Part shown: one piece after another, positions 22,372 to 31,401 of the stretch
Layout: the number at the start of each line of letters is the position of its first letter
How positions within the stretch are numbered: position 1 is the first letter of the stretch
DNA from: Prevotella communis
GTDB lineage: Bacteria; Bacteroidota; Bacteroidia; Bacteroidales; Bacteroidaceae
DNA: 64,000 nucleotides
Direction of reading: 5' to 3'
NCBI RefSeq assembly: GCF_022024115.1
Contig: NZ_CP091792.1
Location: 2,170,001 to 2,234,000, forward strand
Notes under the pieces: model-generated
Database searches by the model: none
Told to the model about the DNA's origin: nothing
The model's input: the letters and a program-made list of their open reading frames with translations, nothing else
Position numbers and translations under genes: made by a program

Positions 22372-23304
22372 CTATTTCTTTCCTTTATTGATAATGTATA
22401 TTCCAGCTGTGGTCAATGTGGCCGCAACGGCATACTTCCACTGGAATTCCTCGGCCAGACACAGACAGGAGGTCACAGCCCCCACCACAGGGATGAGCGA
22501 GTTCCAGATGGCAATCTTTCCCACAGGATTACACGTCAGCAACTTGTTGTAGAGCGTAAAACCTATCGTAGAGATAGCTATCAGCATCAGCAGATAGAAG
22601 AGTCCCAGCAGGGTGACGTGCGGAAGGGTACCACCAAGTATCAGGCCTGGTATCACCAGCAAAGCGCCTCCGATACCCAGACTATAGCCTGTGCCCACAA
22701 ACACATCCACACGCTTGTTGACACCCCTTGTCATCAGTCCTGCGAAGGCGCCGCAGAGCGCATTCAGGATAATCATACCGTCGCCAAGGAAAGTAAACGA
22801 GCCACTCCCCTCGCCTCCCAAGTTCAGCGAAAGGATACCGCCAAAACCGATGGCACAACCCACCATCTTGCGAAGCGTCAGTTTATCGCTCTTAAAGAAG
22901 GCGCAGGCCAGGAGCACCAGCACAAACACACTCAAGGAGTTCAGGATAGCCGCACGACTGCCCTGACTATGGGACAGACCGATGTAGAAAGCTGCATAAT
23001 GCAATGTGGTGTTCAGAAGCGTGAAGGCCAACAGAAACAAACTGCTGGCCAGCACGCTGTCCCTTGCCTCCTCCTTAAAACTAAAGGAGCGATGAGTCAG
23101 TTTGGCAATAGAGAGGATGATAACACCAGAGATAAAGAAACGGATGCCGGCAAACAGCATCTTGCTGCCCGTCATATCAGCCGTAATCTCAAACTCATCG
23201 AACCCCAGTTTAATAAACGGATAGGCCCATCCCCACAGAAACGCTGCAGTGAAGGCAAAGAGTGCAGCCCACAAAGGGCGTTGAAAGAGCGTCTGTTTTG
23301 ACAT
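22372..23304 (-). CDS. EamA/DMT family transporter
   Basis: A 310-residue protein with about ten membrane helices in two EamA repeats (first ~15-145: LWAALFAFTAAFLWGWAYPF; second ~160-305: LGDGMIILNALCGAFAGLMT). These are inner-membrane drug/metabolite exporters. Substrate unknown. It lies between luxS and the DUF1015 gene, all on the minus strand, with a 24-bp gap to luxS that suggests co-transcription. Confidence 0.85.
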   Translation of the reverse strand: MSKQTLFQRPLWAALFAFTAAFLWGWAYPFIKLGFDEFEITADMTGSKMLFAGIRFFISGVIILSIAKLTHRSFSFKEEARDSVLASSLFLLAFTLLNTTLHYAAFYIGLSHSQGSRAAILNSLSVFVLVLLACAFFKSDKLTLRKMVGCAIGFGGILSLNLGGEGSGSFTFLGDGMIILNALCGAFAGLMTRGVNKRVDVFVGTGYSLGIGGALLVIPGLILGGTLPHVTLLGLFYLLMLIAISTIGFTLYNKLLTCNPVGKIAIWNSLIPVVGAVTSCLCLAEEFQWKYAVAATLTTAGIYIINKGKK

Positions 23305-23328
23305 GCTATTACGGTGTCAGATGCCCGT

Positions 23329-23823
23329 TTAGGCGTCAGCAAAGGTCTTGCCGTCGCTCAACGTAATCTGGAGTTTGGTATACTCTGAATGAAAATCATT
23401 CCTCAGTCGATCCAAATAGCGGGCACATTCCCACTTACACATGGGCAGGTCGTGCAACAAATAGTTTCCGCAAGCCTCCGGACGGGTTGCCGGTACTTCA
23501 TTCTGGGTTAGAATCCACTCCAGGCACTCTATGGTCAACTGACGCATATCCTCTACGCTGTAATCACCCGTCATAATGATGTACATACCCGTGAGGCAGC
23601 CCATAGGACCAACATATACCACATCTTCCTTAACATGAGAATTACGAAACCATGTTGCCATCAGATGCTCAATACTATGTATGGCAGCAGGAGCTACTGC
23701 CGGCTCCTTATTGGGTTCTGTGATACGTAGGTCAAACGTTGTAAAACCCTTATCTACACGGGACACATAGATACCCGGCTTCAGATGTGTATGATCAATT
23801 GTAAAACTTTGTATGACTTCCAT
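23329..23823 (-). CDS. luxS: S-ribosylhomocysteine lyase LuxS
   Basis: The 164-residue protein has the metal-binding H-x-x-E-H motif (IHSIEHLMATW), the catalytic Cys in GPMGCLTGMY, and the later conserved CGNYLLHDLPMCKWECARY region. LuxS splits S-ribosylhomocysteine into homocysteine and the AI-2 precursor DPD in the activated methyl cycle. Length and motifs are complete. Confidence 0.95.
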   Translation of the reverse strand: MEVIQSFTIDHTHLKPGIYVSRVDKGFTTFDLRITEPNKEPAVAPAAIHSIEHLMATWFRNSHVKEDVVYVGPMGCLTGMYIIMTGDYSVEDMRQLTIECLEWILTQNEVPATRPEACGNYLLHDLPMCKWECARYLDRLRNDFHSEYTKLQITLSDGKTFADA

Positions 23824-23974
23824 TATTTAAAATATTTTTCTCATTAGAATTATCTGTTTTAGTAATAATAACGTATTTCCTGGCCATTTATTGCTTAGCA
23901 GAGAAAAGCACCTGCAAATTTGAGTTTTAATCATTTTGTAACAAGTAACATTTTTGTTTTTCAAAATTAGTTCG

Positions 23975-23982
23975 TATCTTTG
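23975..23982 (+). promoter_or_regulatory. Promoter of the two-component operon
   Basis: TATCTTTG (23975-23982) with TTTG at 23953-23956 gives a -33/-7 pair with 18 bp between. ATG of the regulator follows 22 bp later. Confidence 0.7.
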
Positions 23983-24004
23983 TACCAAGAAATACAAAAG
24001 AATC

Positions 24005-24694
24005 ATGAAGATACTTGTTGTAGATGATGAGCAGGATATCTGTGAGATACTGCAATACAATCTCGAAACAGAAGGATTTGAGGTAACAACAGCAAACTCG
24101 GCAGAGGAGGCGTTGGACCTACCTCTACAGGACTATTCTCTGATACTGCTGGACGTGATGATGGGAGAAATGTCGGGGTTCCAGTTGGCGCGCAGATTAA
24201 AGAACGATGCTGCCACTATGCGGATTCCAATTATTTTCATCACGGCACTCGATAGTGAGGACAATCTGGTAAAGGGATTGAATATCGGTGCCGATGACTA
24301 TATCACCAAGCCGCTGGGTATGAAAGAAGTGAAGGCCAGAGTAAAGGCTGTGCTCAGACGTGCACAACTGCAGCAAGGCGCATCAAGTCCTGCTGAGAAC
24401 AAGATTGTTTATGAGGGTATCACTGTTGACCTGAATGCCAAAACTGTCACATGCGACGGAAAGGAACTGGAATTTACAAAACTGGAATTTGAGTTGTTGT
24501 CGTTTTTTCTCCAGCATCCCAACAAGGTGTTTTCCCGAGAGGACCTGCTGAAGTATTGTTGGCCACAGGATGTATTGGTGCTCGACCGTACGGTGGATGT
24601 CAATATCACCAGATTGCGCAAGAAGATAGATCATTATGGAAAACAGATAAAAACTCGTGTGGGATATGGCTACTACTTTGAAAGATGTGACTAA
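24005..24694 (+). CDS. OmpR/PhoB-family response regulator
   Basis: The start MKILVVDDEQDICEIL is set at 24005; the longer open frame contains the promoter. The receiver domain (1-120) has the acidic pair DDE, phosphoacceptor Asp in LILLDVMMGE, and Lys in DYITKPLG. The C-terminal winged helix (~135-229) has the OmpR pattern (FTKLEFELLSFFLQHPNKVF, then VDVNITRLRKKI). It overlaps the kinase gene. Given the Na/Pi and Pit transporter genes just downstream and phased repeats there, a PhoB-like phosphate regulator is the best reading, though this is inferred. Confidence 0.9.
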   Translation: MKILVVDDEQDICEILQYNLETEGFEVTTANSAEEALDLPLQDYSLILLDVMMGEMSGFQLARRLKNDAATMRIPIIFITALDSEDNLVKGLNIGADDYITKPLGMKEVKARVKAVLRRAQLQQGASSPAENKIVYEGITVDLNAKTVTCDGKELEFTKLEFELLSFFLQHPNKVFSREDLLKYCWPQDVLVLDRTVDVNITRLRKKIDHYGKQIKTRVGYGYYFERCD

Positions 24695-26168
24695 ACGGGA
24701 ACCTTTTACGCCAGAGCCGAAGAGTAAATCCTTTCAACGCAACCTTCTGCTGAGCATCGGTGGTGTGTTCCTGCTATTTGCTATTTGTTTTAGTGTATAT
24801 CAGTATAAGCGTGAAAAAGAGTATAAAATTGATATCCTTCACTCACGACTGCAGATGTATAACTATGAGATGGTGCAGACTGTAGGTATGGACAGCATCG
24901 TCTGCAGCCATACTTTTCGCAATTACGTCTTACACCATCAGATGGAGGGGCTTCGAGTGTCGGTGATTGACAAGGAAGGACGGGTTATCCTTGACAGTTA
25001 CGACACGAACGTGAAAGACTTGGGAAATCACCTACAGAGAAGGGAAATCCAACAGGCTTTGCGAGAAGGCAGTGGCTATGACATCAAACGTATGTCACAA
25101 TCTACCCATGAGACCTACTTCTATTCTGCCACACGCTTTGGCGACGTGATTGTACGTGCTGCCGTGCCATATTCTGCAGAACTTACGCGCTCACTGCAGG
25201 CAGACAACACTTACATTTACTACTCTGGTGTTCTCACCTTGCTACTTGGCATTGTGCTCTACTATATCACTCACCGCATCAGTCGCCATATAGGTTACTT
25301 ACGCGAATTTGCCGTAAAGGCCGAGGAAGGCCAGGAACTCGATCATGAATTAGAACGCAGACTGCCTGATGACGAATTGGGAGATATCAGTCACGCTATC
25401 ATTATGTTATACTGGAAACTACGGCATTCTGAAGAAGACAAGGTCCGTATCAAGCGACAACTTACACAGAATGCTGCTCATGAACTAAAGACACCTGCTG
25501 CCAGCATTCATGGTTATTTAGAGAGCATCATCGATAATCCCGACATGCCTGATGATAAGAAAAAACATTTCCTGGAACGTTGCTATGCTCAAAGCGAACG
25601 CATGAACAAGCTTCTGTTGGATATGAGTGTTCTCACCAAACTCGACGAGATTGACGATGGCTCATCTAATATTCGGCACGAATACCGTCAGGTTGACGTG
25701 TTGCAGATTATCAACAATGTGACAGACGACACTGACTTGCAATTACAGAATAAAGGCATCAAACTTGAACTCCACCTACTAGAACATATAGAGGTGCTGG
25801 GTGATTCAAGCTTACTCTATAGCATTTTCAGAAATCTGATAGACAATACTATTTCCTATGCCAGCGGGGCGACCCGACTGATCATCGCCTGCCGGGAAAT
25901 TGAAACGGAAGGACGGCACTTCTTTGAGTTTCAGGTAAGCGACAACGGTCTTGGTGTAGAGGCAAAGCACCGTGAACATCTGTTTGAACGTTTCTACCGT
26001 GTGGACAAGGGACGTTCACGCAAGTTGGGGGGCACAGGCCTAGGGCTTGCCATCGTCAAGAATGCAGTATTGGCTCACGGCGGACAAGTTGAGGCACTTG
26101 CGACTCCTGGTGGTGGACTCACCATCAGGTTCACCCTGGCACGTTTTCTTGTCGTAGACGCCAAATAG
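24666..26168 (+). CDS. Sensor histidine kinase (PhoR-like partner)
   Basis: A 500-residue membrane kinase. TM1 is near residues 24-45 and an extracytoplasmic sensor domain spans ~46-175. TM2 is near 177-200 (YYSGVLTLLLGIVLYYIT), followed by a HAMP-like linker. The phosphoacceptor His is in NAAHELKTPAAS, the N box is NLIDNTISYA, and the glycine boxes are DNGLGV and GGTGLGLAIVKN. ATG at 24666 is used; GTG at 24657 is possible. Both overlap the regulator gene by about 30 nt, showing one operon. The ligand is not visible from the sequence. Confidence 0.9.
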   Translation: MATTLKDVTKREPFTPEPKSKSFQRNLLLSIGGVFLLFAICFSVYQYKREKEYKIDILHSRLQMYNYEMVQTVGMDSIVCSHTFRNYVLHHQMEGLRVSVIDKEGRVILDSYDTNVKDLGNHLQRREIQQALREGSGYDIKRMSQSTHETYFYSATRFGDVIVRAAVPYSAELTRSLQADNTYIYYSGVLTLLLGIVLYYITHRISRHIGYLREFAVKAEEGQELDHELERRLPDDELGDISHAIIMLYWKLRHSEEDKVRIKRQLTQNAAHELKTPAASIHGYLESIIDNPDMPDDKKKHFLERCYAQSERMNKLLLDMSVLTKLDEIDDGSSNIRHEYRQVDVLQIINNVTDDTDLQLQNKGIKLELHLLEHIEVLGDSSLLYSIFRNLIDNTISYASGATRLIIACREIETEGRHFFEFQVSDNGLGVEAKHREHLFERFYRVDKGRSRKLGGTGLGLAIVKNAVLAHGGQVEALATPGGGLTIRFTLARFLVVDAK

Positions 26169-26179
26169 CCAACGCCCCA

Positions 26180-27895
26180 TCAAGCCATCCCATTGACAGG
26201 ACCGTCGCCAAAGTCATTACTCAGTCCCTTTCCAGCCTGAACAACGTTCATCACGTAGTCGCCAAGTCTCTCACACTCCGAGATAAAGTCAACGTAGAAC
26301 ACACCGAGCTGATAGTCGTAGAGACCTGCGTTGACATCGTGTAGATTCTGGTTTTTCAACTGGGTACGGTAGTTGTTGATTTCATGTTCGATGTTGAGCG
26401 ACGTCTTAACACCCGACTTTGTTGTAGGTTGGTCTATGCGCTTCAGCATCTCACTGAGGGCAGCATCTACCAACTGCAGCATCGTCATCATATGCTGTTT
26501 CTGTTCTGCGGTAAAAGATTTCTGGCAGTGCATACGGTGACGGTTTAAGGTACGCCCAAGATTATATACAGAGTCACCTATCGACTCTAGTTCTGATATC
26601 TGGCGGAGCATCTTCTGAATCTGCGTCTTTGAGGCATCAGACAGACGTCCCTCGCTTACTTTATTCAGATAACTGGCTATCTCCATCTCCATCGAGTCGG
26701 TAATATTCTCGTATTTCTCGATACGGGCAAAGATCTTATTAAACTCCATCTCGTCTTGTGTTTCCAAGAGCGTGGGCACAAAACCGGCCATGCGCTGACA
26801 GCGCTCAGCGAAACTGTGAATCTCCTTCTGAGCCTCCATGATGCTGAGCTCGGCTGTAGAGAGCAGGCCACCACTGATGAAGCGCAGGCGATAGTCTTCG
26901 TCCTGGGCCTTCATAGGCAGCACACGACACACGAGCATCTCTATCTGCTTCACAAAACCGATGAGCAACAGGGTGTTAATGACATTGAAAGCGGTATGGA
27001 AGGCTGAGAGTTTAAACAAGTCATTACCGCCACCTAGGATATTCTCTACAACCCAACTGACGGCATCGCAGGCTGGATAGAACACAATGAGGAAGACTAC
27101 GACACCAAACACATTGAAGAACATGTGGGCCAAGGCTGCTCTTCGAGCTTGCGTGTTGGCTGTCAAAGAGGCCATAAAGGCTGTGATGGTAGTACCTATA
27201 TTCTGACCCATAGCCAACGCAGCAGCCTGCTCAAATCCAAAACCAGGGATATTCATGCCAAAGAGCATCAGCGTGATAGCCATCGTGGCTGCCGATGCCT
27301 GAACAATCATCGTGACCAGTGCACCAACAATAACGAAGAGAATAATGGTTAGGAACGAGTCTTGGGGCACGTGGGCCAACATACCAGCCACCATATCACC
27401 GATATTCATTGTGGTAGCTGCCTCTTGCAGAAACGACAAACCCATAAAGAGGAAAGAAAAGCCGAATATAAACTCACCAATACTTTTGCGTGACCCTTTG
27501 CTACTGAATATCAGGGGCATACCAATCGATAGTAAGGGAATGGCAAAGGCGGCGATATTCACCTTAAAGCCAACTGCTGATATAATCCATGCTGTAACCG
27601 TGGTTCCAATGTTTGCACCCATGATGACACCAATGGATTGGCCAAGTGTCATCAGTCCTGCATTAACGAAGCTTACAACCATCACGGTTGTAGCGCTTGA
27701 CGACTGAATGAGGGCCGTGATCAGAATTCCTGTCAGGACACCCATCACACGGTTCTTGGTCATAGCTGCCAGAATACTGCGCAGACGATTGCCCGCAAAC
27801 TTCTCAAGTCCTTCCGACATTGTCTTCATTCCATAGAGAAACAATGCCAGCGACCCCACAAGATTAAAAATGCCGATAATCAATTCCATTGTCAT
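26180..27895 (-). CDS. Na/Pi cotransporter with C-terminal PhoU-like domain
   Basis: The 571-residue protein has two inverted NptA/Na-Pi repeats with the QSSSATT motif (LIQSSSATTVMVVSFVNAG) and a second repeat (IVQASAATMAITLMLFG). The C-terminal ~210 residues are a soluble helical PhoU-like domain (YENITDSMEMEIASYLNKVS). It takes up or exchanges phosphate with sodium in the inner membrane, with the PhoU part likely regulating it. The gene is divergent from the Pit gene and its -7 box abuts the phased TGTTAC repeats. It converges with the kinase gene, 12 bp apart. Confidence 0.9.
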   Translation of the reverse strand: MTMELIIGIFNLVGSLALFLYGMKTMSEGLEKFAGNRLRSILAAMTKNRVMGVLTGILITALIQSSSATTVMVVSFVNAGLMTLGQSIGVIMGANIGTTVTAWIISAVGFKVNIAAFAIPLLSIGMPLIFSSKGSRKSIGEFIFGFSFLFMGLSFLQEAATTMNIGDMVAGMLAHVPQDSFLTIILFVIVGALVTMIVQASAATMAITLMLFGMNIPGFGFEQAAALAMGQNIGTTITAFMASLTANTQARRAALAHMFFNVFGVVVFLIVFYPACDAVSWVVENILGGGNDLFKLSAFHTAFNVINTLLLIGFVKQIEMLVCRVLPMKAQDEDYRLRFISGGLLSTAELSIMEAQKEIHSFAERCQRMAGFVPTLLETQDEMEFNKIFARIEKYENITDSMEMEIASYLNKVSEGRLSDASKTQIQKMLRQISELESIGDSVYNLGRTLNRHRMHCQKSFTAEQKQHMMTMLQLVDAALSEMLKRIDQPTTKSGVKTSLNIEHEINNYRTQLKNQNLHDVNAGLYDYQLGVFYVDFISECERLGDYVMNVVQAGKGLSNDFGDGPVNGMA

Positions 27896-27912
27896 TTGTT
27901 TTTTTCAGGGTA

Positions 27913-27920
27913 CAAAGGTA
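27913..27920 (-). promoter_or_regulatory. -7 box of the Na/Pi cotransporter gene
   Basis: CAAAGGTA is TACCTTTG on the minus strand, 18 bp before the start at 27895; the phased repeats begin right at its upstream edge. Confidence 0.7.
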
Positions 27921-27968
27921 TTACAATCTTGTTACGCTCATGTTACACTGATGTTACAATGTTGTTAC
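27919..27968. promoter_or_regulatory. Pho-box-like array: five 11-bp-phased TRTTAC repeats
   Basis: TATTAC at 27919, then TGTTAC at 27930, 27941, 27952 and 27963, spaced exactly 11 bp. OmpR/PhoB-family regulators bind direct repeats with 11-bp pitch. Reverse copies TGTAAC at 27978 and 28011 are 33 bp apart, nearer the rightward promoter. Confidence 0.75.
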
Positions 27969-28026
27969 AAACGGCGTTGTAACCTATCTATCACACGAAT
28001 GAAATATTCTTGTAACATGCTCCATT

Positions 28027-28034
28027 TACCTTTG
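28027..28034 (+). promoter_or_regulatory. -7 box of the Pit operon
   Basis: TACCTTTG, 33 bp before the ATG of the small gene at 28068, downstream of the reverse TGTAAC copy at 28011. Confidence 0.6.
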
Positions 28035-28067
28035 CAATGTCAATCACTAACGGTTGGCAAATCATTT

Positions 28068-28226
28068 ATGGATAAAGAAAAAACTGTAAGAATTCAGAGA
28101 ATATTTAATTGGGGGAGATTTATCATCCTTGTGTTGTTTCTCACATTTGTCTTCATTGGTTTATCTAAAGCTCAACCTACCAATGTCAACGTTGAAGAAG
28201 ATAAAACGATACATGTAATCAAATAA
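28068..28226 (+). CDS. Small single-span membrane protein (52 aa) leading the Pit gene
   Basis: The start MDKEKTVRIQRIFNWGRF is chosen because the open frame upstream covers the promoter. One membrane helix (IILVLFLTFVFIGL) is followed by a short polar tail. It ends 8 bp before the Pit transporter gene, so the two are co-transcribed. It may be a small accessory or leader protein of the transporter; no family is known to me. Confidence 0.6.
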   Translation: MDKEKTVRIQRIFNWGRFIILVLFLTFVFIGLSKAQPTNVNVEEDKTIHVIK

Positions 28227-28234
28227 CAGAAGCG

Positions 28235-30514
28235 ATGAATACTTTATTCCTAATCATTGTCATATTTCTGATTGTGCTCGCTGTGTTCGACCTTATGGTG
28301 GGCGTGAGCAACGACGCAGTGAACTTTCTTAACTCGGCCATCGGAGCACGAGTGGCACGATATCGGACGGTAGTGGCAATAGCCGCTATTGGTGTTTTTA
28401 TTGGTGCAGCGCTTAGCAACGGCATGATGGACGTGGCGCGAAATGGCATCATGACACCGGCATACTTTTCTTTCTATGACGTCATGTGCGTGTTCCTGGC
28501 CGTGATGATTACCGACGTCATCTTGCTAGATGTGTTCAACACGCTAGGCATGCCAACATCCACCACCGTCTCAATGGTGTTCGAACTGCTGGGCGGAGCC
28601 TTTGCTATTGCGATACTCCAAATTATGCACGGGGCGACGGCGTCAGACGGCACGCTGCTATCGCTAGGCGATTTGCTCAACACAGAGAAAGCTATCTCGG
28701 TCATCCTCGGTATCTTCCTCAGCGTGGCCATTGCATTCGTCTTCGGCATGCTGGTGCAGTGGGTGGCACGTATCGTTTTCACTTTTACCTATCGCGTGAA
28801 CGGCCGAACAACGGACCAGAAGGGCAAGATGGGGAGTCTGCTTACTTCGTCGTTAAAGATTGGCATCTTCGGCGGACTGTCGGTGACTGTCATCGTCTGG
28901 TTTCTGCTCATCAACGGACTGAAGAATAGCAGTCTGATGACGCCAGAGATGAAGGCACTCATCAGCGAGAACACATGGCTGATTATCGGTGGTGGCATTG
29001 CTGTATTCTCAGTGCTTATGACGCTGCTGAGTGCCTTGAAACTGCCTGTGCTGAAGTGCGTCGTGCTATTTGGCACGTTTGCTTTGGCAATGGCGTTTGC
29101 GGGCAACGATCTCGTGAACTTCGTGGGCGTGCCGTTGACGGGGCTTGAGGCTTATCAGGACTATATAGCTCACGGAAGCGCTGATGCTCAGGGATTCATG
29201 ATGAAGAGCCTGATGGAAGGAGCCCGCACACCGGCTATCTATCTCATCGCGGCTGGTGTGGTGATGGTGCTCGCACTGGTCTTCTCGAAAAAAGCACAGA
29301 ATGTGGTGAAGACGTCGGTCGACCTCTCGCGTCAGGACGAGGGCGATGAGATGTTTGGGGCGAGCGGAGTGGCTCGGACATTGGTTCGCACGTCCAGAAG
29401 CGTGGCCGGTGGTGTGGCAGCGATGGTACCAGGGGGCATGGCACGATGGATAGACTCGCGCTTCAATGCCGATGCTGCCGTGCTGAAGCAAGGAGCCGCC
29501 TTTGACGAGATTCGCGCAGCTGTCAATCTGGTACTCGCCGGAGCACTTGTGGCACTGGGCACATCGCTCAAATTGCCGCTATCCACTACCTACGTCACCT
29601 TCATGGTGGCCATGGGGGCTTCGCTAGCCGACCGTGCATGGAGTCGCGAAAGTGCCGTATTCCGTATCACTGGCGTGTTGTCGGTTATCGGCGGCTGGTT
29701 CATCACGGCTGGCGTAGCGTTCATACTGTGCTTTCTCGTCTGCATCACCCTGTTTTTCGGGTCGTTTATGGCAATGGTCGCTGCCATCGCGCTGGCCATC
29801 TTCTTGCTTATTCGAAGCCACCTGAGCTATAAAAAAAGCAACAAGACCAGCGAGGCCGACGAACTGTTTGATCGCATTATTCGTAGCAGCGATAAAGCTG
29901 AGTGTTGGAGATTGCTTCGACAGCATGTGACGCTAACCATCACGAACCAACTGCAACTGGTTGCAGAGACTTACAAATCGCTGACCGATGCTTTCTTTTA
30001 TGAGGATTATCGCATGCTAAAACGTACTACAGCGATGACCGAAAACCAACGCAAGGATATTAAACGTCAGCGGCGCAAGCAAATTGTAGCCCAACGGCGC
30101 ATAGACCCTGTGTTGAGTATCGAGAAGGGCACATGGTACTTCCTGACCATCAACTCGCTGGCGCAGCTGGTTTACTGCCTGAAGCGTATGGGTGAGCCAT
30201 GCTTAGAGCATGTAGGCAATAACTTTAGTCCTGTGCCGGGAAGGTATATTCAGGAGTTCTTACAGATGCGCAATGAGATATTACAACTCATCACCCGGGC
30301 AAGCCACGCCGAAACAAAGGATTTGATACGTGGTGATGCTAATAAGATGCAATCACAACTTTCCGATTATCGACAGACTATCATCCACGACATTCAAGCC
30401 AAACAACTCAATATAGAGAGCATGACGGTATTTCTGAATCTAGTCCAGGAGTCGCAACAGATTCTCAGTGCCCTGCGCCATACCATGAGAGGATTAAACA
30501 AGTTTGAGGAATAG
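28235..30514 (+). CDS. Inorganic phosphate transporter, Pit family
   Basis: The 759-residue protein has the two PHO-4 signatures: FDLMVGVSNDAVNFLNSAIG near residue 20 and GNDLVNFVGVPLTG near residue 290. About ten to twelve membrane helices run to residue ~530. The last ~220 residues are soluble and basic/helical (KRQRRKQIVAQRRIDPVLSI), a PhoU-like extension. It is a low-affinity metal-phosphate symporter by family. It shares the phased-repeat intergenic region with the divergent Na/Pi gene. Confidence 0.9.
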   Translation: MNTLFLIIVIFLIVLAVFDLMVGVSNDAVNFLNSAIGARVARYRTVVAIAAIGVFIGAALSNGMMDVARNGIMTPAYFSFYDVMCVFLAVMITDVILLDVFNTLGMPTSTTVSMVFELLGGAFAIAILQIMHGATASDGTLLSLGDLLNTEKAISVILGIFLSVAIAFVFGMLVQWVARIVFTFTYRVNGRTTDQKGKMGSLLTSSLKIGIFGGLSVTVIVWFLLINGLKNSSLMTPEMKALISENTWLIIGGGIAVFSVLMTLLSALKLPVLKCVVLFGTFALAMAFAGNDLVNFVGVPLTGLEAYQDYIAHGSADAQGFMMKSLMEGARTPAIYLIAAGVVMVLALVFSKKAQNVVKTSVDLSRQDEGDEMFGASGVARTLVRTSRSVAGGVAAMVPGGMARWIDSRFNADAAVLKQGAAFDEIRAAVNLVLAGALVALGTSLKLPLSTTYVTFMVAMGASLADRAWSRESAVFRITGVLSVIGGWFITAGVAFILCFLVCITLFFGSFMAMVAAIALAIFLLIRSHLSYKKSNKTSEADELFDRIIRSSDKAECWRLLRQHVTLTITNQLQLVAETYKSLTDAFFYEDYRMLKRTTAMTENQRKDIKRQRRKQIVAQRRIDPVLSIEKGTWYFLTINSLAQLVYCLKRMGEPCLEHVGNNFSPVPGRYIQEFLQMRNEILQLITRASHAETKDLIRGDANKMQSQLSDYRQTIIHDIQAKQLNIESMTVFLNLVQESQQILSALRHTMRGLNKFEE

Positions 30515-30557
30515 TTTGTCTTTGTAGCGGCTTTATGCTCTAGTCTCATGTTTGTTG

Positions 30558-30932
30558 TTAATCTGATAAATACTTTACTCGAATAGCCTTCGGAAGTTTC
30601 GATGCTATGAGTTGATAGGATTCTTTAATCAACCCCTCTACTATTGCTTCGTCCATCTCTTCGTAATAAACGTCGCTCCAGTGCGTCTTGTTCCAATGAT
30701 AGGCTGGTCTAACGGCAGAGAATTGTTCTCTAAGTTCGATATTCCTGTCTGGAGATAACTTCAAGGCGATTCTTGATTCTCCGTCCTTCATATCATATCT
30801 GCCACCGCCTAACCATAGGCAGACAAATATCTTTCCTTCCAAGCGAAAGTTAAGGATGTCTTCACCAAACGCTTGGTCTTCGGTCACTCCTGGAAGTGAC
30901 AACGTGTACTCTCTGACCAATTCAATATTCAT
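30558..30932 (-). CDS. MmcQ/YjbR family protein
   Basis: MNIELVREYTLSLPGVTEDQ begins a 124-residue protein with the YjbR pattern, including the later KTHWSDVYYEEMDEAIVEGL. These small proteins have a winged-helix-like fold suspected of binding DNA. The ATG at 30932 overlaps the stop of the truncated nitroreductase by 4 nt, so it now depends on that fragment for translation coupling. Confidence 0.85.
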   Translation of the reverse strand: MNIELVREYTLSLPGVTEDQAFGEDILNFRLEGKIFVCLWLGGGRYDMKDGESRIALKLSPDRNIELREQFSAVRPAYHWNKTHWSDVYYEEMDEAIVEGLIKESYQLIASKLPKAIRVKYLSD

Positions 30933-31060
30933 ACCCAATCAAAGTTGACTTCTCCGGCACCAATCTGCTCTTCCAGTATCTTGACTGCATCATCAGCCAA
31001 AGGTTCGTTTTTGTATGCCCTTACACTATGCCGGGCTTCAATAGCTTCTTGTAGTGTCAT
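30929..31060 (-). pseudogene. Nitroreductase N-terminal fragment (43 aa)
   Basis: The minus strand encodes MTLQEAIEARHSVRAYKNEP and 23 more residues, ending FDWV. The start is the FMN-binding N-terminus of nitroreductases (ARHSVRAY). A full member has roughly 170-250 residues; here the rest is missing and the frame ends in the start of the MmcQ gene. It is either a remnant or a small leader. Possible -7 boxes (TAACTTTG, minus) lie at 31112-31119 and 31132-31139. Confidence 0.6.
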
Positions 31061-31367
31061 TGTTATATTCTTTAAAAATCAGATTCTTCCTTTCATTTCT
31101 TGATTGAGCCACAAAGTTAAAGAAAAATCTGCAAAGTTACACATTTTTCGCAAAAAAATGTGCTGAATGTACAATCTTTTTAAATCTTAATCTTACATAT
31201 CTACCATAACACATGTTTTGTCTCTTTGGGGGTGAAAATGACTTTTCATAAGTCAATTTGGTGAGTTTTTTCCTGTTTTTTACTTTCAAAATTTGTTAAA
31301 ACACAATTATTCTTGCCTGTCTGCTCATATTTTTAGCAAAACTTGTTTTTTTCTGCTAAAAAAACGT
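31061..31367. other. Intergenic region between divergent units
   Basis: AT-rich DNA with two minus-strand TAACTTTG boxes on the left side. On the right is an inverted repeat TTTTAGCA (31331-31338)/TGCTAAAA (31354-31361) just upstream of a plus-strand TATCTTTG. I see no further gene. Confidence 0.5.
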
Positions 31368-31375
31368 TATCTTTG
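31368..31375 (+). promoter_or_regulatory. -7 box of the XRE-RhuM unit
   Basis: TATCTTTG, 26 bp before the ATG at 31402. The inverted repeat at 31331-31361 could be the operator for the encoded XRE regulator. Confidence 0.6.
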
Positions 31376-31401
31376 TATCCTATAATATAATAATGTGTCA
31401 C

